The notes: generated by a model not told the origin, from the sequence alone. Positions 1 through 7,414 are shown, numbered from the stretch's first letter. The stretch is DNA of 25,216 bases from CAYNFT01 sp964396535 (GCA_964396535.1 CAYNFT010000022.1:1-25216), one strand, 5' to 3'. Made by a program: numbers and translations.

Positions 1-63
1 GGTGACGCCAACACTATGATACCGGAATTCAAGACTTTCCTGTGTAATGTGAGGAAGACGTGA
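1..63 (+). CDS. Formate dehydrogenase catalytic (alpha) subunit, C-terminal end only
   Basis: Frame 1 is open from the window edge to TGA at 61-63, giving the last 20 residues, which end in FLCNVRKT. The tail resembles the C-terminus of molybdopterin formate dehydrogenase alpha subunits, and the genes for the Fe-S and membrane subunits follow at once. The catalytic residue (Cys or Sec), the molybdopterin domains and any Tat signal lie outside the window, so whether this enzyme uses selenocysteine cannot be read here. The neighbouring Sec machinery makes it likely. Identity rests mainly on context. Confidence 0.7.
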   Translation, partial: GDANTMIPEFKTFLCNVRKT

Positions 64-99
64 TGTCAGAGATGAAGATACGTACAAAGGAGGCAAACG

Positions 100-873
100 A
101 TGCCAAAAGCTAGGCTGATTGATGTTTCAAAGTGTACAGCTTGCCGCGGCTGTCAGGTTGCCTGCAAGCAGTGGAATGAGCTGCCGGCAGAACACACGAC
201 ACAGGCTGGAACATATGAAAACCCTCCTGAACTATCCGGTAACACCTGGATAAAGGTGGAATTTAGAGAACGTCCCGGGGAATGGCTGTTCCGGGCACAT
301 ACCTGCATGCACTGTACCGATGCCAGTTGTGAGAAAGTTTGTCCTACGGGGGCTATATCTCACCAGGGTGAGGCTGTGATTATCGACCAGGAGTGGTGCA
401 TTGGCTGTGGCTATTGTGTCCAGGCTTGTCCATTCCATGTCCCTCACAAAGATGAAGAAGAAGGAACCGCCCGAAAGTGCCGGTTCTGCATTGACCGCAT
501 AACAAACGGGCTGGCACCAGCCTGTGCCATGACCTGCCCGCCAGGCGCCATTCAATTTGGCGAAAGAGCAGATTTGCTAGCAACGGCACGGACGAGGGTA
601 CAAACTCTCAGAGCTAATGGCTCTCCCAATGCTACCCTGTATGGTGAGGATGAAATGGGAGGGCTTCATACCCTGTATGTTCTCACTGACAGCCCCTCAG
701 TTTTTGGTTTACCGGAAGCACCACAGCTGGCCACCGCGACCGCCTGGGCTCAGTGGCTGGGTGGTGCTATCGCTGCCGGAGTAATAGCTGTTTTACCCTT
801 CTGGCTGCTCTTCAGCCGGAAAAAACAGATTGAGGTAGAACAGGAATCTAGAGTAGAAGGAGGTAATGAATAA
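100..873 (+). CDS. Formate dehydrogenase iron-sulfur (beta) subunit with C-terminal membrane anchor
   Basis: A 257-residue ferredoxin-type electron-transfer subunit that would pass electrons from the formate-oxidising subunit to the membrane partner. Sixteen cysteines fall in four groups, C12/15/18/22, C69/72/77/81, C100/103/106/110 and C127/130/142/146, enough for four [4Fe-4S] clusters. A hydrophobic helix at about residues 217-238 followed by RKK anchors the C-terminus, as in FdnH/FdoH-type subunits. The start is fixed by the SD AAAGGAGG at 86-93. The stop overlaps the next start by one base (TAATG), so translation is coupled. Related HybA/NrfC/DmsB subunits have the same cluster pattern; the upstream alpha tail and the downstream fdhE favour formate dehydrogenase. 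Confidence 0.9.
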   Translation: MPKARLIDVSKCTACRGCQVACKQWNELPAEHTTQAGTYENPPELSGNTWIKVEFRERPGEWLFRAHTCMHCTDASCEKVCPTGAISHQGEAVIIDQEWCIGCGYCVQACPFHVPHKDEEEGTARKCRFCIDRITNGLAPACAMTCPPGAIQFGERADLLATARTRVQTLRANGSPNATLYGEDEMGGLHTLYVLTDSPSVFGLPEAPQLATATAWAQWLGGAIAAGVIAVLPFWLLFSRKKQIEVEQESRVEGGNE

Positions 874-1820
874 TGGCTTGGAGTGCACCAATTTGGATTT
901 ACCTGTGGATGGCAGGTATGGCTGGGGGTGCCTACTTTACTGCCTTTCTAGCCGAACGTTTCACCGGTGTAACTGATAGAAAATTGCTTCGACTGGCAAC
1001 TTATGTCGGTGTTCCTTTAGCAGTAATAGGCGTATTACTGCTGGTTGTAGACCTTGGCCAGCCGATACGTTTCTGGCATTTATTCACTCAGTTTAAAGTC
1101 ATTTCGCCAATGTCAATGGGCACCTGGGTTTTACTTGCATGGGTAGCTATAGCTGTCGTATTGATTATCCTCTGGTGGGTTGAGAATCGCCTTACTGAGG
1201 AGGTAGCTCGTTCCCTGCAGCGTATAACAGGGCTTTTATCTTCAGTTAACGTTGTGTTAGCCGTATTGCTTACAGCCTACACCGGTGTGCTTTTAGCTGT
1301 CAGTAATCAGCCGCTATGGGCAAGCACGGTTCTCCTGCCTTCCCTCTTTGTTGCCTCGGCTGTCTCTACAGGAGTAGCGCTCCTCATCCTTGCTGCCATC
1401 GCTTCCAACACAATAAGCAAGGGAAGTCTTGTTGAAATGAGGATGGCTCTCAACCAGCTTTTTGGCTCTACCGATTGGACAATTCCTAACAAAACAGTGG
1501 AGCGGCTGGCTGAAGCAGACGTTTTTGTAATTATTGTCGAGCTGGTAGCGCTGGTCGGGTATGCTATCTGGCTCGCCACTTCCTCTATGGCTGGCGCAGG
1601 TGATGCACTCGGATTGCTCGCCACAGGAGTGTTAGCGGCACCATTCTGGGTAGGCGTTGTCCTCCTGGCCTTGTTAATCCCGCTTGGGTTAGATATTGCC
1701 AACTGGGGCAAGGAGATAACAACAAAGGGAGTATGGCGTGCCATAGTAGCCTCCTCAACATGCGTAATATTAGGGGGTCTTGTCCTGAGAGCAGTGATAA
1801 CGATAGGCGGGCAGTTGTAG
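873..1820 (+). CDS. NrfD/PsrC-family membrane subunit of the formate dehydrogenase complex
   Basis: A 315-residue polytopic protein with about eight to nine hydrophobic segments beginning near residue 8. The N-terminal region has the glycine-rich pattern (WMAGMAGGAY) common in the NrfD/PsrC family. These heme-free subunits accept electrons from a four-cluster ferredoxin-like partner and reduce menaquinone or couple to ion movement. The ATG overlaps the stop of the Fe-S subunit gene and is preceded by AAGGAGG, which supports co-translation. Together with the upstream genes it makes an alpha-beta-gamma enzyme in which gamma is NrfD-like rather than cytochrome b (FdnI) type. The family call is firm; the physiological quinone or acceptor is not visible. 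Confidence 0.85.
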   Translation: MAWSAPIWIYLWMAGMAGGAYFTAFLAERFTGVTDRKLLRLATYVGVPLAVIGVLLLVVDLGQPIRFWHLFTQFKVISPMSMGTWVLLAWVAIAVVLIILWWVENRLTEEVARSLQRITGLLSSVNVVLAVLLTAYTGVLLAVSNQPLWASTVLLPSLFVASAVSTGVALLILAAIASNTISKGSLVEMRMALNQLFGSTDWTIPNKTVERLAEADVFVIIVELVALVGYAIWLATSSMAGAGDALGLLATGVLAAPFWVGVVLLALLIPLGLDIANWGKEITTKGVWRAIVASSTCVILGGLVLRAVITIGGQL

Positions 1821-1841
1821 AGCATATGAAGGGAGATTCAG

Positions 1842-2693
1842 GTGGCGGCAGGTAGAGGTAACGAAATTTTAAAGAGACTGGAGGAAGCGGGAAGGGAAAG
1901 AGGGTTACCTCCCAGGCTGTTAGATTTTTATCAAAAGTTATTTAGTATTCAATCCAAGACTGAGCAACAAATCGGCAAAATTAACCTTGGTTTGAAGAAA
2001 GAGACTATTAATGAGCGGCTAGAGCATGGACGGCCGCTCATTAGTTTTGATGAGCTTGCTCTTGACTGGTCGCTGCTGAATGATGTATTTGCCAAGGTTA
2101 CGGCTACCTTTGCCGACCATCCTGAACTTTTTGGCGAGCTCCCCAAGAGCTTGAAGCAACCAAAGTCTCGCCCATCACTCACCAAGAGAGTGGCTAGAGC
2201 ATGGTTCAAGAGAAGCAAGTTGCCTTCTACGATAGCAGTCGACGATAGCAACGAATATCTTCTTCTGGAAGCTATAATCCATGCCACTCTTAAGCCTTTT
2301 TTGGTCAGCCATGCTAAAACCTTGATTAGCTCGGTAAATCAGGAGCGCTGGCGGCGTGAGCACTGTCCAATCTGTAACGGCAAGCCTGATTTCGCTTTTC
2401 TGGATAAGGAACGCGGGGCACGATGGCTGCTGTGTTCTCGCTGTGATACCGAGTGGCTTTTTCAACGTTTGCAGTGTCCCTATTGCGGTAACCAGAATCA
2501 GGAAGACCTGTCCTACTTCACAGATGATGAGGGAGTTTACCGGCTGTACGTGTGTGAGCAGTGCCATAAGTACATCAAAGCCATCGACTTGAGGTCTACC
2601 GGGGCGGAGGTCATACTGCCGCTCGAACGTGTGCTTACCCTGGACATGGATAAACAGGCTCAGGAAAAGGGATACCAGCCCGACCACTCTTAA
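1842..2693 (+). CDS. fdhE: Formate dehydrogenase accessory protein FdhE
   Basis: A 283-residue cytoplasmic protein with a helical N-terminal half and a zinc-ribbon/rubredoxin-like C-terminal half. The latter holds four CxxC pairs: C175/C178 (CPIC), C198/C201, C212/C215 (CPYC) and C238/C241. This arrangement and the length are those of FdhE, which in E. coli binds iron and contacts formate dehydrogenase catalytic subunits during assembly before Tat export. The start is GTG at 1842 with GGGAG upstream; no ATG lies at a better position. It follows the NrfD subunit gene by 21 bases and precedes tatAC, so maturation and export functions are grouped behind the structural genes. Confidence 0.9.
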   Translation: MAAGRGNEILKRLEEAGRERGLPPRLLDFYQKLFSIQSKTEQQIGKINLGLKKETINERLEHGRPLISFDELALDWSLLNDVFAKVTATFADHPELFGELPKSLKQPKSRPSLTKRVARAWFKRSKLPSTIAVDDSNEYLLLEAIIHATLKPFLVSHAKTLISSVNQERWRREHCPICNGKPDFAFLDKERGARWLLCSRCDTEWLFQRLQCPYCGNQNQEDLSYFTDDEGVYRLYVCEQCHKYIKAIDLRSTGAEVILPLERVLTLDMDKQAQEKGYQPDHS

Positions 2694-2751
2694 GCCCTGC
2701 CCAATACCCGGATTGCTTATCAACCTCACCCCCAAAAAGCAAGGAAAGTCT

Positions 2752-2811
2752 AAGAGAGGCGAAGCCTCTCTTAAAATACTATTTCCCCCTTCCCTTAATA
2801 AGGGAAGGGGG
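2752..2811 (+). repeat. Bipartite palindromic repeat, copy 1 (possible terminator)
   Basis: A 9-bp hairpin with arms AAGAGAGGC/GCCTCTCTT and loop GAA lies at 2752-2772. After a 12-base AT-rich spacer comes a second hairpin at 2785-2811 with a 12-bp perfect stem (CCCCCTTCCCTT) and loop AAT. The same two-hairpin unit occurs at 18928-18990 (inverted) and 19707-19767. It sits after fdhE and may act as a terminator, but its recurrence with conserved architecture points to a dispersed REP- or MITE-like repeat. Confidence 0.75.
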
Positions 2812-3036
2812 TCAGGCGGGTAGGTTATTAAACGACCTCAGTTTCCACAGATTGAAAATTCCCTGATAAGTTTCTATAATTGACCGAGGAAGACCATCAG
2901 GAAAACAGCTACAGGCAGAACAAAGTAAATCGAAAGCGAATATCCTAGAGCTTTAGCTGGAAAATTATTATTTGTGGACTGCGGCTGACCTAGCTTACGG
3001 CTTGGTCTAGAAACAGTCAGTAATAAGGCGAGGGTT
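2812..3036. other. Intergenic region before tatA, no gene supported
   Basis: About 225 bases between the palindromic repeat and tatA. A minus-strand frame (2874-3053) encodes a hydrophobic C-terminal stretch but lacks an SD and overlaps the tatA start, so it is not called. No convincing promoter was found. Confidence 0.5.
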
Positions 3037-3330
3037 ATGAACTTTTTTGACATGGGTATAGGAGAAATATTACTAATCCTTGTCGTGGCTCTGATAATAT
3101 GGGGGCCAGGCAAGATACCGGAGATTGCCAGGATGCTGGGGAGAATAGTAGGTACCTTGAGAAAAACAAGCTTTGACCTGACAACACAGATAAGAAAGGA
3201 ACTGGAAGCGGAGGAAAAAGCCCCTCGCTCGCAGTCAAAGGCCAGCAGCAGTGATAAGGCCAAGAAGGCATCGGATGTAGACACGGCAGAACCCGGTGAC
3301 ACGAAGAAGGCCAGCCCGGATGACCGGTGA
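3037..3330 (+). CDS. tatA: Sec-independent protein translocase TatA
   Basis: A 97-residue protein of TatA/TatB type: a short N-terminal stretch, one transmembrane helix at about residues 8-22 (ILLILVVALIIWGPGK), the Gly-Pro hinge, an amphipathic helix containing PEIARMLG, then a charged, disordered Lys/Ser/Asp-rich tail. TatA oligomerises to let folded, cofactor-loaded proteins cross the membrane, including formate dehydrogenases with twin-arginine signals. It lies 15 bases before tatC. There is one TatA/B-type gene here, so it may serve both roles, as in minimal TatAC systems. The SD is weak (GAGGG). Confidence 0.9.
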   Translation: MNFFDMGIGEILLILVVALIIWGPGKIPEIARMLGRIVGTLRKTSFDLTTQIRKELEAEEKAPRSQSKASSSDKAKKASDVDTAEPGDTKKASPDDR

Positions 3331-3345
3331 AATTTTAGCGATAAA

Positions 3346-4083
3346 ATGAGTAATAATGAAAAGAAACTGTCTGTCCTCGGGCACTTTGGCGAACTACGCA
3401 AGCGCCTGATTAGAAGCATAATCGTATTATTAATTACTTCAATTATCTCCTTCGTATTTTACCAACAGATATTCAACATCCTGATTTATCCTGCACCTGA
3501 GGGCATTAATCTCCAGGCCATCAAGATGACAGAGATGCTCGGCACCACTATGAGGGTAGCCCTTATTAGTGGAATTATACTGGCTATGCCCTACCTGACT
3601 TACGAACTTATCATGTTTGTCTCACCGGCACTCACCCGCAGGGAAAAAAGGTATGTGTATTTTATACTCCCCTGGGTAGCACTGATGTTCGCCGCTGGCG
3701 TTGCCTTTGCATATTTCATTCTGATACCAAGGATAACAGGGTTCTTGATTGGCTGGGGTAGTGATATAGTTACTGTCCAGCCAATGTTCAGCGATTATGT
3801 CAATGTCGTTACCAGACTGCTGCTGGTAGTCGGCCTTGTTTTTGAGCTGCCAGTGCTGACAACCTTCCTGGCAAGGATTGGTGTTATCAAACCGAAGTGG
3901 CTTTCTGATAGGCGAAAACCAGCTATTATAATTGCCTTTATTCTGGCTGCCATAATTACCCCCACCATCGACCCCATAAATCAATGCCTTGTCGCCATAC
4001 CATTAATTGCTCTTTACGAGATGAGCATCTGGCTAGCCAAGCTTGCCTACAAAAGAAAAGCTTCTGTGGATGAGACTACATAA
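3346..4083 (+). CDS. tatC: Sec-independent protein translocase TatC
   Basis: A 245-residue, six-helix membrane protein. The family signature HFGELRKRLI is near the N-terminus (about residues 13-22), and the loop around residues 83-103 contains YELIMFVSPALTRREKRY, the conserved region before the third helix. TatC is the receptor for twin-arginine signal peptides. It follows tatA closely and is probably co-transcribed with it. A fresh promoter for the next operon begins 18 bases after its stop. Confidence 0.95.
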   Translation: MSNNEKKLSVLGHFGELRKRLIRSIIVLLITSIISFVFYQQIFNILIYPAPEGINLQAIKMTEMLGTTMRVALISGIILAMPYLTYELIMFVSPALTRREKRYVYFILPWVALMFAAGVAFAYFILIPRITGFLIGWGSDIVTVQPMFSDYVNVVTRLLLVVGLVFELPVLTTFLARIGVIKPKWLSDRRKPAIIIAFILAAIITPTIDPINQCLVAIPLIALYEMSIWLAKLAYKRKASVDETT

Positions 4084-4100
4084 TCACCGGCGCCATAAAC

Positions 4101-4130
4101 TTGAACAAAAGTAATAAAATAGAATATAAT
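4101..4130 (+). promoter_or_regulatory. Sigma70-type promoter of the yedE selenium operon
   Basis: TTGAAC at 4101-4106 and a perfect TATAAT at 4125-4130 are separated by 18 bases. Predicted transcription start is near 4137, giving a leader of about 330 bases before yedE, much longer than elsewhere in the window. Confidence 0.7.
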
Positions 4131-4191
4131 ATGTTGACTTCGGGACAATAAACGGAGTCAGTAACAAGCAATGAGGAAGGAGGCTAGAAAG

Positions 4192-4311
4192 ATGACCTGG
4201 TTACCACGACTGACCTTCATCTGAAGCTGAGCCATACAACTCGGTGCAGGTTCTGCATCTGTCATCTGTTCGAAGAGCCTCCGTCCGCCACAAGGAGTCA
4301 GTCCGCCCTAG
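4192..4311 (+). CDS. Putative selenocysteine leader peptide upstream of yedE (two in-frame UGA codons)
   Basis: ATG at 4192 is preceded by a full SD (AAGGAGG, 4177-4183) at an 8-base spacing, one of the strongest ribosome sites in the window. Read conventionally the frame stops at once: MTWLPRLTFI then TGA at 4222-4224. A second in-frame TGA follows at 4228-4230, and the frame then stays open to TAG at 4309-4311. If both UGAs are decoded the product is 39 residues. A SECIS-like hairpin lies 12 bases beyond the second UGA, and a terminator lies downstream. I recognise no protein family in the peptide, so a regulatory leader that senses Sec-tRNA supply is more likely than a functional selenoprotein. 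ATG 4171 is also in frame but has no SD. Decoding is inference. Confidence 0.6.
4228..4262 (+). promoter_or_regulatory. SECIS-like hairpin in the yedE leader
   Basis: After TGA at 4228-4230 come 12 bases, then a 7-bp stem (4243-4249 with 4253-4259, one G.U pair) with apical bases GTT. The core GCAGGTTCTGC compares with GCAGGUCUGC in the E. coli fdhF SECIS as I recall it. GCAGGU starts 15 bases after the UGA in both. The apical G-U that SelB recognises is at 4250-4251. Confidence 0.65.
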
Positions 4312-4356
4312 GCGACACTAAAGCCTCTGGCTTCCATCAAAGTGGATGCCGATAAA

Positions 4357-4398
4357 GCGATAGTCGGGAGCTCTCGGACCAATGACTATCGCTCTTTT
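4357..4398 (+). terminator. Intrinsic terminator/attenuator between the leader ORF and yedE
   Basis: Perfect 9-bp arms GCGATAGTC (4357-4365) and GACTATCGC (4384-4392), extended by an A-T pair, are followed by TCTTTT. The 18-base loop has GGAGCTCTC (4367-4375), partly complementary to GAAGAGCCTCC at 4272-4282 in the leader ORF, so an alternative fold is possible. Its place between promoter and gene implies conditional read-through. Confidence 0.65.
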
Positions 4399-4469
4399 CA
4401 TTTGTCTCACTATCTACAGTTCCCTTTAACGTGGGCAAATAGCAACTGTTAGCATAGATGGAGGTACTT

Positions 4470-5552
4470 ATGCGGCGATTCCTTACCAAAAAGAATATGA
4501 TTATTCTCGCCGGGCTTATCTTCGGAGTCTTAGCTGCACTGATGACGAAGTGGGGTAACCCGGCGAATATGGGTGTATGTGTTGTTTGCTTCTACCGTGA
4601 CACTGCTGGTGCGCTTGGGTTGCACCGGGCCAGCGTGGTGCAGTATCTTCGCCCTGAAATTATGGGGTTTATGCTGGGAGCCCTTATCTCAGCCTTTGCC
4701 TTTGGGGAGTTTCAGGCTAGGGCTGGTTCCTCGCCGATAATCCGCTTCTTCCTCGGCTGTTTTGTTACAATAGGAGCCTTGGTATTTCTTGGTTGTCCTA
4801 TTCGTGCTCTAGTTCGCCTCGCTGGCGGCGACCTCAATGGTCTCACTGCTCTGGCGGGTGTCATCTTTGGGGCAGCAATCGGCATTTTCTTCCTCAAGCG
4901 AGGCTTCAACCTCGGTCCCTCCCGCAAGGCACCAACCGCTGTCGGCTGGATAATGCCGCTCTCCATGTTGGGTCTGCTGCTTCTGGCTATCTTTAAACCT
5001 CGCTTCCTCTTTTACAGCGAAGAGGGGCCGGGCGCTCAATATGCTGCTCTCTGGCTCTCACTTCTCTTCGGGCTCCTTGTCGGCTTCCTGGCTCAAAGAA
5101 CCAGGATGTGCTTTGTTGGGGCATGGCGCGACATATTGCTGGTGAGGGACACCTATCTCTTGAGAGCCCCTGTCTTCTTCTTGCTCGGGGCTTTGGCGGT
5201 AAACCTCATCCTAGCTTATGGCTTTGGTGATGGTCAGTTCTTCAATGTTGGCTTTGTGGGACAGCCGGTGTCTCATGATAACCACCTGTGGAACTTTCTT
5301 GGTATGAGCCTATGCGGGCTGGCAGCTACCTTGCTAGGTGGATGCCCACTGCGCCAGACAATCCTTTCCGGTGAGGGGAATGCTGATGCCGGTATAACTG
5401 TTCTCGGACTGTTGGCTGGGGCTGCCTTTGCTCACAACTTTCTCCTTGCCTCGAGCCCAAATGGCACTGGCGATTTCGGTCCGGTGGCAGTTATTATTGG
5501 GCTGGTTTTCTGCCTGGCTATCGGTTTCCTAATGCTAGAAAGGACAGCATAG
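4470..5552 (+). CDS. yedE: YedE-family putative selenium transporter
   Basis: A polytopic YeeE/YedE-family protein of 360 residues. Cys-containing family motifs recur through it: GVCVVCFYRD near the N-terminus, GCPIRALVRLAGGDLN, TRMCFVGAWRD and GGCPLRQTILSGEGNADA near the C-terminus. YeeE/YedE proteins move thiosulfate or related sulfur species through conserved cysteines. The branch found beside DUF3343, YedF and sel genes is regarded as selenium-specific. The ATG at 4458 is in frame, but GGAGG (4460-4464) lies over it and sits 5 bases before ATG 4470, so 4470 is chosen. Expression is probably controlled by the leader at 4137-4469. Substrate specificity is inferred from neighbourhood. Confidence 0.85.
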   Translation: MRRFLTKKNMIILAGLIFGVLAALMTKWGNPANMGVCVVCFYRDTAGALGLHRASVVQYLRPEIMGFMLGALISAFAFGEFQARAGSSPIIRFFLGCFVTIGALVFLGCPIRALVRLAGGDLNGLTALAGVIFGAAIGIFFLKRGFNLGPSRKAPTAVGWIMPLSMLGLLLLAIFKPRFLFYSEEGPGAQYAALWLSLLFGLLVGFLAQRTRMCFVGAWRDILLVRDTYLLRAPVFFLLGALAVNLILAYGFGDGQFFNVGFVGQPVSHDNHLWNFLGMSLCGLAATLLGGCPLRQTILSGEGNADAGITVLGLLAGAAFAHNFLLASSPNGTGDFGPVAVIIGLVFCLAIGFLMLERTA

Positions 5553-5564
5553 AGGTGAAATTTT

Positions 5565-6101
5565 ATGGCATTTTTTAAGCGCAAGCAAAAGACAGAATTT
5601 GAAGGGGGAGGGCTGGTGCTTTTCCTGGACGTGCAGGAAGCTATGAAAGCAGAGAAGGTGCTCGCCGGCGCTGGATACGCAGTTAAGCTTGTGGCTCCGC
5701 CACCAGAGCTGCGCAAGGGTTGCGACCTGGCAGTGGCAATAAATCTGGTAGAACAGCCAGGCATCGAGCGGTTACTCAATCAGAAAGCTGTTATCTATAT
5801 CAGCATCGCGCCGCTCAAAACAGGCACATCGGAAATCCTAGAACTAGTTAAGGTTACCGATTTTGGCCGCTGGATAATGGTTAAGGCAGGCAATATGAAG
5901 CTCACTTTTGATAAGGAGAGCGGTGAAATAGTGAACACCTCCGGAGGTGGCTGTCCTGATATTCCCCTGCTTCACGCTGAGCTTGTTGGTAAGAGGCTCA
6001 CTGAAGCACCCCGGCCGAAGGACATCGGCTTTACCCTGTGTGCTTTAATGCTGGATAGAGCTCTTGAAGAAAGCCTTGTCCTCTGGGAAGGAGGTAAATA
6101 G
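5565..6101 (+). CDS. DUF3343-type putative Se/S carrier fused to a Cys-containing C-terminal domain
   Basis: 178 residues. The N-terminal part (about 14-90) resembles DUF3343, a small alpha/beta domain proposed to carry Se or S, with C53 in RKGCDLAV. The C-terminal part (about 105-175) contains SGGGCPDIP (C130) and FTLCALMLDRAL (C159), which I do not recognise as a named domain. Stand-alone DUF3343 proteins are about 80-90 residues, so this is a fusion or extension. The gene starts 12 bases after yedE and ends 2 bases before the kinase-like gene. It is likely a cytoplasmic acceptor for selenium delivered by YedE; the role is inferred. Confidence 0.65.
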   Translation: MAFFKRKQKTEFEGGGLVLFLDVQEAMKAEKVLAGAGYAVKLVAPPPELRKGCDLAVAINLVEQPGIERLLNQKAVIYISIAPLKTGTSEILELVKVTDFGRWIMVKAGNMKLTFDKESGEIVNTSGGGCPDIPLLHAELVGKRLTEAPRPKDIGFTLCALMLDRALEESLVLWEGGK

Positions 6102-6103
6102 TT

Positions 6104-6997
6104 ATGCTGCTTATTGCTGGAACGGTCCCTGTTAAAGACTTACCACTGACAATGGGGAAAATCAGCGCAGAGGGGGAGTCCCTGCTGGTTAATAGCTATC
6201 GCATTCCGCGCACTCAGGGAACTGGTGCCATGATTGGTGCCGCGCTGGCAACCACTAACTACTTGGGGCTAGAAGAGCCCCATGTGCTGGTTGCCGGAGA
6301 TACCGGTCAGGGCAAGGGTAGCCGGGAGATTTATGAGTATCTTATTAAGAGAATAACTGAGCTTTCCCCGGAGGTACTGGCTCTGCACTACTGTCTCCCG
6401 GATATGGCTTTGACGAGAAAACTCTGTAATGTTATCAAAGAGTGCTCAAAGAAGCCAGTTTTGATTGCCGATGCTGCCTCAATGTATGCCGCCAAAGCGT
6501 CAGGGCTAGCTGCGGAATTCGACATTTTTACTCCCGATGCCACCGAGATAGCTTTCCTGGCTGACCCGGATGCCACCCACCCCGCCTATATAAACAAGCA
6601 CCTCTTTGATACCGATATTACCCAGACACCACAGCTTGTCGCCACTGCTTACCAGCAACGAAATGCAGCCAAACTTCTACTGGTCAAGGGAGCGGTCGAC
6701 TATGTAATCCTTGATGGGGATATTCTGGCTGCCATCACTGAACCTGATATACCCGAGCTCGAGGCTATCGGAGGGACGGGTGATACTATCACCGGTCTGG
6801 TTTCTGCCTTTGTTTATGCTGGTCTCAAACCACATGAGGCAGCAATAATTGCCGCCAGGTCAAACCGCATGGCAGGAAAGCTTGCTCAGGTAACGCCGGC
6901 TACCAAGGTTAGACAAGTCATTGACCACTTTCCTGCTGTGTTTAAGGAATACCTTTGCGAATGGAGCGGAGTCTGTTACACGAAAGGAGAACACTAG
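6104..6997 (+). CDS. Ribokinase-superfamily protein (NAD(P)HX dehydratase/YjeF-C-like), selenium operon
   Basis: 297 residues with a ribokinase-like fold. The anion-hole motif GGTGDT is at 223-228 with the usual catalytic Asp at 227, and LLLVKGAVD at 191-199 is the strand before the nucleotide site. FTPDATEIA (142-150) resembles the TPNxxE segment of YjeF C-terminal dehydratases and HMP-type kinases. The N-terminal YjeF epimerase domain is absent. It is translationally coupled to the genes on both sides (2-base and 1-base gaps), so a role in selenium or cofactor handling is plausible, but the substrate is unknown. The C-terminal tail holds two cysteines (CEWSGVC) that are not part of the kinase fold. 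Confidence 0.65.
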   Translation: MLLIAGTVPVKDLPLTMGKISAEGESLLVNSYRIPRTQGTGAMIGAALATTNYLGLEEPHVLVAGDTGQGKGSREIYEYLIKRITELSPEVLALHYCLPDMALTRKLCNVIKECSKKPVLIADAASMYAAKASGLAAEFDIFTPDATEIAFLADPDATHPAYINKHLFDTDITQTPQLVATAYQQRNAAKLLLVKGAVDYVILDGDILAAITEPDIPELEAIGGTGDTITGLVSAFVYAGLKPHEAAIIAARSNRMAGKLAQVTPATKVRQVIDHFPAVFKEYLCEWSGVCYTKGEH

Positions 6998-6998
6998 G

Positions 6999-7211
6999 AT
7001 GGTTGAAGTTGATGTCCGTGGTTTTTCCTGTCCCATTCCGGTGGTTAGAACCAGGAAAGCTATGGAGGAAAATCCTGAAGAAGAGCTAATCGTGCTCGTA
7101 GAGAGTGCAGTTTCAAAAGAGAATGTATCGCGGCTGGCACAGAGCCAGGGGTACTCTACTCAGGTAGAGGAAGTTAAGGACGGCTTCCGACTTCACCTCA
7201 GCCCCTCTTAA
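6999..7211 (+). CDS. TusA/SirA-like sulfurtransferase domain protein (YedF-like)
   Basis: 70 residues with the TusA-family motif GFSCPIPVVRTRKAM, where the Cys of CPxP (about residue 11) carries a persulfide or perselenide. An upstream in-frame start exists at 6921, but AAAGGAGA at 6983-6990 sits 8 bases before ATG 6999 and the family begins here, so 6999 is used. It covers only the N-terminal domain of the two-domain selenium YedF protein. Position next to YedE and the DUF3343 protein suggests a selenium relay to SelD or a cysteine desulfurase; that step is inferred. Confidence 0.85.
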   Translation: MVEVDVRGFSCPIPVVRTRKAMEENPEEELIVLVESAVSKENVSRLAQSQGYSTQVEEVKDGFRLHLSPS

Positions 7212-7323
7212 ACGCCCAAAAAAGTAAGGAAAGTCAAAGAGAGGCAGAACCTAAAATACTAATAGGGGTATTGTAGAGAGTTCAAGAGGGACAAAGTCTA
7301 TTAAAAAAAGCAACGGGGAGTTA

Positions 7324-7345
7324 AAGAGGGGCGCTAGCCCCTCTT
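7324..7345 (+). terminator. Terminator of the selenium operon
   Basis: A 9-bp hairpin (AAGAGGGGC / GCCCCTCTT, loop GCTA), then ATTAAAAAC. The sequence at 7212-7260 is a decayed relative of the segment around 2730-2780, and this hairpin matches the first half of the bipartite repeat, so terminator and repeat may be the same thing. Nothing else is seen between 7212 and 7359. Confidence 0.55.
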
Positions 7346-7359
7346 ATTAAAAACTTCTA

Positions 7360-7388
7360 TTGATTATTGCACTCATTGAGTCGATAAT
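7360..7388 (+). promoter_or_regulatory. Promoter of the tRNA-Sec gene
   Basis: TTGATT (7360-7365), a 17-base spacer and GATAAT (7383-7388). Predicted start is near 7395, about 20 bases before the mature tRNA. Confidence 0.6.
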
Positions 7389-7414
7389 ATATACTTGGCT
7401 TATCTACAGGGTTA

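Noticed and set aside
2700..2830. CRISPR array
   Set aside because: The repeats here are hairpin pairs scattered singly across the window, without regular spacers or cas genes.
2874..3053. Minus-strand 59-codon frame ending in a convincing transmembrane stretch
   Set aside because: No SD before the only ATG, its start overlaps tatA on the other strand, and no promoter is visible; it may be a chance frame or a decayed gene end.
4458..4469. ATG 4458 as the yedE start
   Set aside because: GGAGG at 4460-4464 overlaps this codon and is correctly placed for ATG 4470.
4137..4469. Known metabolite riboswitch (cobalamin, TPP, SAM, FMN, Moco, guanidine) in the yedE leader
   Set aside because: I compared the conserved cores from memory and found none; the strong SD, UGA codons and SECIS-like hairpin explain the region better. 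A covariance-model search would settle it.
6921..6998. Upstream start of the TusA-like gene
   Set aside because: It lies inside the kinase-like gene, adds a non-homologous N-terminus and has no SD; ATG 6999 has one.
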